DNA of 5,386 nt from an uncultured Lachnospiraceae bacterium (lineage in GTDB: Bacteria; Bacillota; Clostridia; Lachnospirales; Lachnospiraceae). Under the pieces are notes generated by a model. The model was not told the origin of the DNA and ran no database searches. It saw nothing but the letters and a program-made list of their open reading frames with translations. This document shows, piece after piece, positions 1 through 4,943 of the stretch. Each line of letters begins with the position of its first letter. Position 1 is the stretch's first letter. A program made the position numbers and the translations under genes. The stretch lies in NCBI GenBank assembly GCA_905236585.1, contig CAJOQZ010000068.1:1-5386 (forward strand), given 5' to 3'.

Positions 1-77
1 ACCGCGGCAAGCGCCGCCGCACCGATTCCCATGAGACGTTTCTGCGTCATGCCCTTTAGTTTTATTATCTCCTTCAT
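1..77 (-). CDS. N-terminus of a probable exported or membrane-anchored protein (partial, runs off left edge)
   Basis: Only the first 25 codons are inside the window, so no function can be assigned. The ATG at 77-75 is preceded by a good ribosome binding site (AAAGGAG, 6 bases upstream). The fragment begins MKEIIKLKGM, has a basic stretch (K and R up to residue 14) and then an alanine-rich hydrophobic run (GIGAAALAA, residues 17-25). That is the n-region plus h-region pattern of a signal peptide or N-terminal anchor. The cleavage site, if any, is beyond the edge. A later ATG at codon 10 has only a poorly placed AAAGGG upstream, so the first ATG is preferred. The gene is codirectional with the toxin-antitoxin operon, but a palindrome and a possible promoter of its own separate them. 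Confidence 0.6.
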   Translation of the reverse strand, partial: MKEIIKLKGMTQKRLMGIGAAALAA

Positions 78-97
78 TATCGTCTCCTTTGTTTTTC

Positions 98-141
98 AAT
101 ATAATATGGGTTTTATACCACATTAACGACGAGGATAACAG
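98..141 (-). promoter_or_regulatory. Possible promoter of the left-edge gene
   Basis: On the minus strand two overlapping arrangements are possible. One is TTAATG (121-126), 17 bases, TATATT (98-103). The other is CTGTTA (136-141), 18 bases, TATAAA (112-117). The second leaves a more usual leader of about 28 bases before the ATG at 77. The -35 matches are weak in both, so the assignment is tentative. Confidence 0.3.
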
Positions 142-163
142 AAATTTATTTGGATTTGCAATG

Positions 164-196
164 ACCGGTGGAGATAAGATTCTTATCTCCACCGGT
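164..196. terminator. Perfect 15-bp inverted repeat, possible terminator of the toxin-antitoxin operon
   Basis: The arms at 164-178 (ACCGGTGGAGATAAG) and 182-196 are exactly complementary around a 3-base loop (ATT). It lies 22 bases past the stop of the toxin gene, which suits a transcript end for that operon. Neither strand shows a real T-tract after the stem, so it is not a textbook intrinsic terminator. It could instead stabilise the 3' end of the mRNA or be a protein-binding or recombination site. Confidence 0.45.
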
Positions 197-218
197 GAAA
201 ATCATTAAAGTCATAATT

Positions 219-476
219 CTAATTTTCATAATGATCTCTGCATGAAACAATATGCAGTTTTCCATCTACGACATCATAAACAATCCGATTTTTCTCATCT
301 ATCCTTCTGCTGTATCCGTCCCTGTATTTAAGAGGCTCCGGTTTGCCCAGACCCTCCATTACTCCATCCCTTTCAACAGATTTTATAAGTGAATTTATTT
401 TTTTTAGCGTCTTTTTATCCTGACCCTGCCAATAGAGATAATCATCCCATGCATCATCAGACCAAATCTTCTCCAT
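219..476 (-). CDS. yoeB: YoeB/Txe-family mRNA interferase toxin
   Basis: This is an 85-residue protein of the RelE superfamily, YoeB/Txe branch. These toxins cleave mRNA at the ribosomal A site and are neutralised by a YefM-type antitoxin. The match runs along the full length: an IWS start followed by WDDYLYW (residues 10-16), KKIN (25-28), GKPEPLK (44-50), a SRRI motif (56-59), RIVY (64-67) and a C-terminal CRDHY. The expected catalytic residues are present as Glu47, Arg64 and His82-Tyr83 (E. coli YoeB uses Glu46, Arg65, His83, Tyr84). Length equals the family norm, so the toxin appears intact. It starts 5 bases after the antitoxin stop, and its ribosome binding site (GAGGA) overlaps that stop, which implies translational coupling. 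GC content is low (about 39 percent over 241-720), unlike the flanking core genes. Confidence 0.95.
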   Translation of the reverse strand: MEKIWSDDAWDDYLYWQGQDKKTLKKINSLIKSVERDGVMEGLGKPEPLKYRDGYSRRIDEKNRIVYDVVDGKLHIVSCRDHYEN

Positions 477-481
477 ATAAA

Positions 482-727
482 TCAGTCCTCGATAAGTTCA
501 TGCGCCACACCATGACCGGATTCAATCTGTGCAAAACCTCGTTCTATCTTAGCAAGATAACGGGCGTTTCGCAGTTCCTTTTCAATCTGATTCAACTTAT
601 CAAGGCTCATGATTACAACATTCTTGTCGGCTTTTCTGGTAACAAGAACAATTTCATTTTCATCAGATGCTTTATCGCAATAGTCTTTCAGATTATTTCT
701 AACCGCTGTATAGTTTGCTGCAACCAT
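482..727 (-). CDS. yefM: YefM/Phd-family antitoxin
   Basis: This 81-residue protein is the cognate antitoxin of the downstream YoeB-like toxin. The N-terminal half has the Phd/YefM DNA-binding and dimerisation fold pattern: NYTAVRNNLKDYCD (residues 5-18), then VLVTRKADKNVVIMSLD (27-43). The C-terminal part, about residues 45-81, is charged and helical (for example KELRNARYLAKIERG) and should be the segment that wraps the toxin. The family normally works as antitoxin and as autorepressor, with the toxin as corepressor. The ATG at 727 has a strong ribosome binding site (AAAGGGGTG at 735-743, spacing 7). It is the first gene of a two-gene operon under the promoter at 755-783, the usual antitoxin-first order. 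Confidence 0.93.
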   Translation of the reverse strand: MVAANYTAVRNNLKDYCDKASDENEIVLVTRKADKNVVIMSLDKLNQIEKELRNARYLAKIERGFAQIESGHGVAHELIED

Positions 728-743
728 AACTGATCACCCCTTT

Positions 744-783
744 CTGTCCTTAATATTGTACAGCATTTTGACCAGTCGGTCAA
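744..783. promoter_or_regulatory. Probable YefM(-YoeB) operator region
   Basis: Three symmetric elements are visible. TGTACA at 757-762 overlaps the -10 box; TGTACA is the known core of the E. coli yefM-yoeB operator. An imperfect inverted repeat pairs CTGTCC (744-749) with GTACAG (758-763), matching 5 of 6 positions. A second inverted repeat, TTGACC-4-GGTCAA (768-783), covers the -35 box. Binding by the antitoxin is inferred from family behaviour and position. Confidence 0.6.
755..783 (-). promoter_or_regulatory. Promoter of the yefM-yoeB operon
   Basis: On the minus strand TTGACC (778-783, 5 of 6 consensus) is separated by exactly 17 bases from TACAAT (755-760, 5 of 6). The predicted start is near 748, about 20 bases before the antitoxin ATG. 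Palindromic elements overlap both hexamers, as expected for an autoregulated toxin-antitoxin promoter. Confidence 0.8.
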
Positions 784-816
784 CGCTTCATTTTCTTGTG
801 GGATTAATATGAGAAA

Positions 817-836
817 CCCCCGCTTTTTAGCGGGGG
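817..836 (-). terminator. Hairpin terminator after veg
   Basis: CCCCCGCT (817-824) and AGCGGGGG (829-836) form a perfect 8-bp GC-rich stem with a 4-base loop, 12 bases past the veg stop. On the minus strand it is followed by TTTCTCATATT, a short and interrupted T-tract, so termination may be less than complete and could leak toward the toxin-antitoxin promoter. Confidence 0.7.
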
Positions 837-848
837 CTAAGTGAACTT

Positions 849-1091
849 TTAACACAGTTTCATTCGTATTTCTTTTGTGATAACATCGGTATAGGAAAAC
901 GACAGCAGCTGCGCCGGTCTGTCCTCATCTATCTCGTCAACCATGATGGTAAAGACGCTTGGGTAGGCTTCCTGTATCGTCCCCGACTGGATGTCAACTT
1001 TGTTCCTGCCGCGGTCCAGTTGGATCATTACCCTGCTTCCGCACTGCTGACGGATAGACGACCGAATCTTATCATATTCTGAATGTTCCAT
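849..1091 (-). CDS. veg: Veg-family protein
   Basis: This is an 80-residue small basic protein of the Veg family (formerly DUF1021), widespread in Bacillota. In Bacillus subtilis, Veg is abundant in growing cells and has been linked to stimulation of biofilm formation; its biochemical activity is not settled. The diagnostic core is visible: DRGRNK (residues 26-31), GTIQEAYPSVFTI (37-49) and SFSYTDVIT (64-72). Length is close to the roughly 86 residues of the Bacillus protein. An upstream in-frame ATG at 1112 would add 7 residues, but it has no ribosome binding site. GAGGAGG at 1102-1108 sits 10 bases before the ATG at 1091, so the shorter start is chosen. The gene has its own strong promoter and terminator and appears monocistronic. 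Confidence 0.88.
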   Translation of the reverse strand: MEHSEYDKIRSSIRQQCGSRVMIQLDRGRNKVDIQSGTIQEAYPSVFTIMVDEIDEDRPAQLLSFSYTDVITKEIRMKLC

Positions 1092-1140
1092 GTACTTCGT
1101 TCCTCCTCGCATTGACTGGCGGTAAAAAAACGCCTTGATA

Positions 1141-1169
1141 AATATAGCACCTTTCCGTCATTTTGTCAA
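1141..1169 (-). promoter_or_regulatory. Strong sigma-A-type promoter of veg
   Basis: On the minus strand TTGACA (1164-1169, perfect consensus), 17 bases, then TATATT (1141-1146, 5 of 6). The predicted start is near 1134, giving a leader of about 43 bases. In B. subtilis the veg promoter is a classic strong vegetative promoter, and this one looks equally strong. Confidence 0.85.
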
Positions 1170-1213
1170 AGTTGCACAAAGGGCGAAATTTCGTTCCCCG
1201 TTATCTATTTTTC

Positions 1214-1242
1214 TTGAATTTTCGGGCATTATGCGATAGGAT
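1214..1242 (+). promoter_or_regulatory. Probable promoter of plsC
   Basis: TTGAAT (1214-1219, 4 of 6 consensus), 17 bases, TAGGAT (1237-1242, 4 of 6). The start would be near 1249, about 33 bases before the plsC ATG. It is divergent from the veg promoter, with the -35 boxes about 45 bases apart. Confidence 0.5.
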
Positions 1243-1281
1243 GTTTTTATAAAAAAACTTTACCGGAAAGGACTTAGTCGT

Positions 1282-2001
1282 ATGATCCGCACGTTTTTCG
1301 TCGCATTATTCCTTGTGATTTTTTTCATATTCTCTCTGCCGTGCTGCGCTGTTTTGTATATTATGCGGCATTTTGCGCCGAAAAGCGCGCAGAACATCTC
1401 GCAGTCGATCGTCTGCGGCGCCCTTTCCGTCATATCAGCAATAAGCGGCGTGGATATTGACGCCGACGGCGTCGCGAACATTCCAAAAGATAAAGCCGTG
1501 CTTTTCATCGGCAACCACAGAAGTTATTTTGATATCGTAACTACCTATCCGCTTCTGCCCTCCGGCGTCGGCTTTGTGGCGAAAAAAGAGATTGACCGCT
1601 TTGCCCTGCTTCGCTGGTGGATGCGCCTTCTGCACGGGCTGACCTTCGACCGCAGCGACCCCCGAAGCGGGATGCGGATGATCCTCGCCGCGATCGACGA
1701 GGTGAAGTCCGGCTGCTCCATGTTCATTTATCCCGAGGGCACCCGTATGGGAAGCGGCGACCTCGGCGAATTTAAGGCGGGAAGTTTCAAGGTCGCGTCG
1801 CGTACCGGCTGCCCCGTCATTCCGGTCGCCGTGTCGGGAACGCCGGAAATATTCGAAAACCACATCCCCTTCATCCGTCCGTCCCATGTGAAAATCCGTT
1901 TCGGCGAGCCGATTTTGCTAAGCGATTTATCCGCCGAGGAGAAAAAACACATCGGAGACTATGTAAAAGGGAAAATCCAAGATATGCTATACCAGCCGTA
2001 A
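1282..2001 (+). CDS. plsC: 1-acyl-sn-glycerol-3-phosphate acyltransferase (PlsC)
   Basis: This 239-residue membrane-associated acyltransferase should transfer an acyl group to lysophosphatidic acid, making phosphatidic acid, the precursor of membrane phospholipids. An N-terminal hydrophobic segment (about residues 4-26) anchors it. The glycerolipid acyltransferase motifs follow in order: NHRSYFD (78-84, catalytic His79 and Asp84), FDR (122-124), YPEGTR (150-155) and VIPVAV (179-184). Length is normal for the family. The ATG at 1282 has AAAGGA 9 bases upstream. The gene stands alone, divergent from veg and convergent with the ddl-murF cluster, and ends before the hairpin at 2014-2050. Related LPLAT proteins act on other acyl acceptors, so the exact substrate is inferred. 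Confidence 0.92.
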   Translation: MIRTFFVALFLVIFFIFSLPCCAVLYIMRHFAPKSAQNISQSIVCGALSVISAISGVDIDADGVANIPKDKAVLFIGNHRSYFDIVTTYPLLPSGVGFVAKKEIDRFALLRWWMRLLHGLTFDRSDPRSGMRMILAAIDEVKSGCSMFIYPEGTRMGSGDLGEFKAGSFKVASRTGCPVIPVAVSGTPEIFENHIPFIRPSHVKIRFGEPILLSDLSAEEKKHIGDYVKGKIQDMLYQP

Positions 2002-2013
2002 GGCAATGATTTT

Positions 2014-2050
2014 ATGCGCATTAACGGAACGTACTTTCGCTAATGCGTAT
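2014..2050. terminator. Long hairpin between convergent transcription units, possible bidirectional terminator
   Basis: ATGCGCATTA (2014-2023) pairs with TAATGCGTAT (2041-2050) over 10 bp with one G-T pair. After one A-C mismatch, five more pairs (2025-2029 with 2035-2039, one G-T) close a loop of CGTAC. It lies 12 bases after the plsC stop and 9 bases after the stop of the small minus-strand gene, so it is placed to end both transcripts. No T-run follows on either strand, which lowers confidence in intrinsic termination. Confidence 0.5.
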
Positions 2051-2059
2051 ATCCCCATC

Positions 2060-2227
2060 CTAATTCGCGTCTTCCAGCATGCTTTGATATGTTTCTCTTA
2101 ATTTTTCGGCTTCCTGCACCGCCGGATTGTCCTCCGGCAGATCTTTTTTAATGATTTCGATGATTCGATCCAAAGACATTTCCGACAATCGGATAAATCC
2201 TTGGAACTGCTTGTTTGTCATCCCCAT
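2060..2227 (-). CDS. Small hypothetical protein downstream of murF (55 aa)
   Basis: I do not recognise this protein. Translation gives 55 residues beginning MGMTNKQFQG and ending MLEDAN before a TAG stop. It is rich in charged residues and looks helical throughout: an amphipathic stretch RLSEMSLDRIIEIIKK (13-28), a proline-containing turn (PEDNP, 31-35), then a second helix to the end. There is no signal peptide, membrane segment or cysteine. Expression is well supported, because AGGAGG at 2236-2241 sits 8 bases before the ATG and overlaps the murF stop, only 12 bases separating the genes. A second ATG at codon 3 would be 14 bases from that site and is less likely. The position suggests co-transcription and perhaps coupling with murF, but no function should be inferred beyond that. 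Confidence 0.7.
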   Translation of the reverse strand: MGMTNKQFQGFIRLSEMSLDRIIEIIKKDLPEDNPAVQEAEKLRETYQSMLEDAN

Positions 2228-2239
2228 ATCGTAATCCTC

Positions 2240-3643
2240 CTATTGATAGTTGCTTTTCACATCATCCACGACATGATCAAATTGCATAAAATGGGACGCT
2301 TTCAGCAAGATCGTGTCATTCGGCTCGATCATTTTCAAAAGTTCGAGCGTCATGGCGTCCCTCGTTTCAAATGAACGCACGCGAATCCGTCCTCCCGCGT
2401 CGGCAACGCCCCTTGCGATCTCTTTGGAAAGCGTTCCCGCAGTAAGGAGCCATTGGATCGGCAGCTGCGCGAGATAGGTTCCGATTCTGTAATGCAGTTC
2501 CTTTTCCTCGCTCCCCAATTCCCCCATATCGCCAAGCACCGCGATTTTGCGCCCCTGCGCCTGCGCCAGCACGGAAAGCGACGCCTTCATCGACATGGGA
2601 TTGGCGTTATAGCAGTCGTCGATCAAAGTGATGTTGTCGCGCAGATGAAGGAAATTGCTGCGCCCCTGTATCGTGCGGACATGTTCGATCCCCTGCAAAA
2701 TCGCCGCCAAGGGCATCTTAAGCACGAAGCCTACCGCCACGCCAGCCATGGCGTTGTAGACCGTATGCTCCCCGGGCAGCGGGATCGTCGCCTGTGACGC
2801 CGTTCCGTCCGGCAGGACAAAATTCACCCGGACGCTTTCCATCCCCATCGGCTGGACTCTGGTCGCCCGGACGTCCCCGCTCTTTACGCCGTAACGGATG
2901 ATCTTCGCGCCCTCGACCTCCTGAATCGTATTCAATTTGTCATCGTCCGCATTCAATATCACCGTTGCCGGTGTGTGCAGATGGGACAATATCTCGCTTT
3001 TCGCCCGCAGTACGCCGTCCCGGTCATGCAGCTGCTCCAAATGGCACTGCCCGATGTTCGTCATAACGACGATATCGGGATTCGCAACCTCCCCGAGCCG
3101 GTGCATCTCTCCGAAATCCGAAATCCCCATTTCCACAACCGCTGCGGTATGCTGCTCGCGGATGCTAAGCAGGGTAAGCGGCAGCCCGATCTCGTTATTC
3201 AGGTTGCCCTCCGTTTTTAACACCATGTATTTGCGGGTCAGCACCGACGCCGCCATCTCCTTGGTGCTGGTCTTGCCGACGCTGCCGACGATGCCGATGA
3301 TCGGAATGGAAAGCGTGCTCCGGTAATACGCGGCAAGTTTTTTCAGCGCCTGCGGCGTGTCCTCCACTTCGATATACGGATAAGGCGCCTCCGAAGACTC
3401 GCCAAACTCATCTTCCTTCAGTTCATGATCCGTCAAAACGAACAACGCCCCTGCACGGAATGCGGCGGGGATAAATGTATGACCGTCCACTTTCTGCCCG
3501 CGGATTGGGATAAATATATAGTCCTTCACCACCTGCCGGTTGTCGATCGCTACGCCCTGTATCTCCACATCGGCGATGTCTTTCGGATTGTGAATCCTGC
3601 CGCCGACCGCTATGGCGACGGTGTGCATATTAAGCCCTTTCAT
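2240..3643 (-). CDS. murF: UDP-N-acetylmuramoyl-tripeptide--D-alanyl-D-alanine ligase (MurF)
   Basis: This cytoplasmic ATP-dependent ligase joins D-Ala-D-Ala to UDP-MurNAc-tripeptide, the last step in making the soluble peptidoglycan pentapeptide precursor. At 467 residues the protein is full length. The N-terminal UDP-binding domain includes AVGG (12-15) and IDNRQV (33-38). The central ATPase domain has the P-loop GIVGSVGKTSTK (117-128, Lys124), NLNNEIGLP (147-155), EMG (171-173) and AKSEI (214-218, Lys215 being the likely carbamoylated lysine). The C-terminal domain has DDCYNANP (342-349) and LGDMGELG (370-377). The C-terminal signature is KASHFMQF (448-455) where KGSR or KASRGM is more usual. 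The start at 3643 overlaps the ddl stop as ATGA. Met6 has a nearer AAAGGG, but the family alignment (L..M..VA.AVGG) favours the longer form. Confidence 0.95.
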   Translation of the reverse strand: MKGLNMHTVAIAVGGRIHNPKDIADVEIQGVAIDNRQVVKDYIFIPIRGQKVDGHTFIPAAFRAGALFVLTDHELKEDEFGESSEAPYPYIEVEDTPQALKKLAAYYRSTLSIPIIGIVGSVGKTSTKEMAASVLTRKYMVLKTEGNLNNEIGLPLTLLSIREQHTAAVVEMGISDFGEMHRLGEVANPDIVVMTNIGQCHLEQLHDRDGVLRAKSEILSHLHTPATVILNADDDKLNTIQEVEGAKIIRYGVKSGDVRATRVQPMGMESVRVNFVLPDGTASQATIPLPGEHTVYNAMAGVAVGFVLKMPLAAILQGIEHVRTIQGRSNFLHLRDNITLIDDCYNANPMSMKASLSVLAQAQGRKIAVLGDMGELGSEEKELHYRIGTYLAQLPIQWLLTAGTLSKEIARGVADAGGRIRVRSFETRDAMTLELLKMIEPNDTILLKASHFMQFDHVVDDVKSNYQ

Positions 3644-4695
3644 CCGTTATATTTCCCCATAGATATCTGAATGATCTCTTCGCAAAGATCTTCGTAATCG
3701 ATGCCGATCGCCGCCGCTTCCTGCGGGATCAGGCTCGTCGGCGTCATGCCCGGCAGCGTGTTCGCCTCCAGACAGTAGATGTCTTCATTTTCCGAAACGA
3801 TAAAATCCATCCGCGAATACGTTTCCAAACCGAGCGCCGCAACAAGCCGCTCCGCGTACAACTGCATCTGCGTCGTCAACTCATCCGACAGATCCGCCGG
3901 ACACGTCTCAACCGTCGCCCCTGCGGCGTATTTGTTTTTGTAGTCGTAGAATCCGCTTTTCGGTGCAATCTCAATTACCGGCAGCGCGACTCCGTCAAGC
4001 ACCGCGACGGAAAACTCTCTGCCTTCTATATAATCCTCGACGATGATCTCTTTTTCATATGTAAACGCATCCATTACCGCCGCCTGATAATCCTTCGGTT
4101 CCCGAACGATCGTAACGCCGATGGAAGATCCGCCGGACGCCGGTTTGACAATGCAGGGATAGTTCACTGTATCCACATGATAATTGTAACTTTCGCCGCG
4201 CCACTTGACTGTAAATCCATGCGGCGTAGGGATGTCGTATTCCATCATAAACTGTTTGGCAATGCCCTTGTCCATGGCGAGCGCACAGCCAAGCGACCCG
4301 TTGCCGGTATATTTGATTCCCAAAAGGTCAAACGCCGCCTGGAGTTTGCCGTTCTCCCCGTCCGCGCCGTGAAGCGCAAGGAAGACGATGTCCGCCATTT
4401 TGCAAAGCGCCAGCACGTTCGGTCCGAAAAAACTGTCGCTCTGATCCTTGCGGGATGCCTTTACCTTTTTCAAATCCGGCGCAATGTCCGCTATTTCCGG
4501 CACCTGTGCGCTATACGCTTCCTCGTGGTCGAACGCGTCCGACACGTCACTCTCCTCGTCGCCGTATCCCATGAACACGTCTAAAAGGATCGCCCGGTGC
4601 CCCTTGTGCCGCAGCGCTTCCGTGATCTTTTTGCCGGATTGGAACGATACGTCGCGCTCCGTCGAAAGCCCCCCTGCCAATACTATGATATTCAT
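3640..4695 (-). CDS. ddl: D-alanine--D-alanine ligase
   Basis: This ATP-grasp enzyme makes the D-Ala-D-Ala dipeptide used by MurF, encoded immediately downstream. At 351 residues it is in the DdlA/VanA length class. Visible signatures include AGGLSTERDVS (7-17, Glu13), ALHGADGENGKLQ (107-119), KPASGGSSIGV (184-194, Ser190), the omega-loop motif YDYKNKY (250-256), SRMDF (294-298, Arg295 and Asp297) and CLEANTLPGMTPTS (308-321, metal ligands Glu310 and Asn312). Tyr256, equivalent to E. coli DdlB Tyr216, indicates D-Ala rather than D-lactate as second substrate. The start at 4695 has AGGAG 7 bases upstream. An in-frame extension to 4737 would add 14 residues before the conserved MNIIVLAGG and lacks support. 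Residues about 43-90 form an acidic insertion absent from short Ddl enzymes. Confidence 0.95.
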   Translation of the reverse strand: MNIIVLAGGLSTERDVSFQSGKKITEALRHKGHRAILLDVFMGYGDEESDVSDAFDHEEAYSAQVPEIADIAPDLKKVKASRKDQSDSFFGPNVLALCKMADIVFLALHGADGENGKLQAAFDLLGIKYTGNGSLGCALAMDKGIAKQFMMEYDIPTPHGFTVKWRGESYNYHVDTVNYPCIVKPASGGSSIGVTIVREPKDYQAAVMDAFTYEKEIIVEDYIEGREFSVAVLDGVALPVIEIAPKSGFYDYKNKYAAGATVETCPADLSDELTTQMQLYAERLVAALGLETYSRMDFIVSENEDIYCLEANTLPGMTPTSLIPQEAAAIGIDYEDLCEEIIQISMGKYNG

Positions 4696-4706
4696 CCCTT
4701 TTCTCC

Positions 4707-4943
4707 TCATTTGCTTTTTTTCGTAACTGCAATGCAATCTGCCTTTAAGTGTACCTCATTTTGTTCGTATCGGCAAGGGGCGGTATGGCGTTGTTCATGG
4801 GAATCAATTTTCATCCAATCTTGCCTTGGGAACATACAAATCTCCGGGTTCCACGGCAAGAATGCCTTAACCTCACACTTGAGAAACATTTGTTCTAAAT
4901 AAAAGTTGATTTCCGAGGTTTCCCTCAAAAGCCTCCGTCGCAT
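4707..4943 (-). CDS. Doubtful small ORF between the reductase and ddl (78 aa)
   Basis: I do not recognise this ORF and doubt it as annotated. Its first ATG lies inside the end of the reductase gene (19-base overlap) with no ribosome binding site; the next ATG (codon 19) also lacks one. In favour, its TGA stop is embedded in the ddl ribosome binding site (TGAGGAG), a typical operon junction, and the product has plausible composition with two tryptophans and a conserved-looking WNPEICMFPRQDWMKI stretch. Against it, a candidate ddl promoter lies within it. It may be a real gene with an unusual start, a decayed gene, or chance. Confidence 0.22.
   Translation of the reverse strand: MRRRLLRETSEINFYLEQMFLKCEVKAFLPWNPEICMFPRQDWMKIDSHEQRHTAPCRYEQNEVHLKADCIAVTKKSK
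4748..4776 (-). promoter_or_regulatory. Possible promoter of the ddl-murF operon
   Basis: On the minus strand TTGCCG (4771-4776, 4 of 6 consensus), 17 bases, TACACT (4748-4753, 4 of 6). The start would be near 4741, about 45 bases before the ddl ATG. Spacing is ideal but both hexamers are moderate. The 229-base gap from the upstream reductase makes an independent promoter plausible. Confidence 0.45.

Noticed and set aside
389..733. 114-residue open frame on the plus strand across the toxin-antitoxin genes
   Set aside because: It is antisense to the clearly recognisable yefM and yoeB genes and its product resembles no family I know.
1092..1112. Upstream ATG extending Veg by 7 residues
   Set aside because: It has no ribosome binding site, while the GAGGAGG within this extension serves the ATG at 1091.
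1092..1140. Riboswitch or attenuator in the veg leader
   Set aside because: The leader is only about 43 bases, with a weak GGCG/CGCC pairing around a T-run and no known aptamer pattern.
1435..1887. 150-residue open frame on the minus strand inside plsC
   Set aside because: It is a shadow of the GC-rich plsC coding frame, whose acyltransferase motifs fix the true strand and frame.
2453..3326. Several plus-strand open frames (up to 129 residues) across murF
   Set aside because: They are antisense to murF, which has intact motifs along its full length, and none has a recognisable domain.
4696..4737. 14-residue N-terminal extension of Ddl
   Set aside because: The conserved family start (MNIIVLAGG) at 4695 has an ideal AGGAG site, and the extension would overlap that site and the leader.
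4177..4902. Plus-strand open frames across ddl and its upstream region
   Set aside because: Most of their length is antisense to ddl, and they lack protein-family features.
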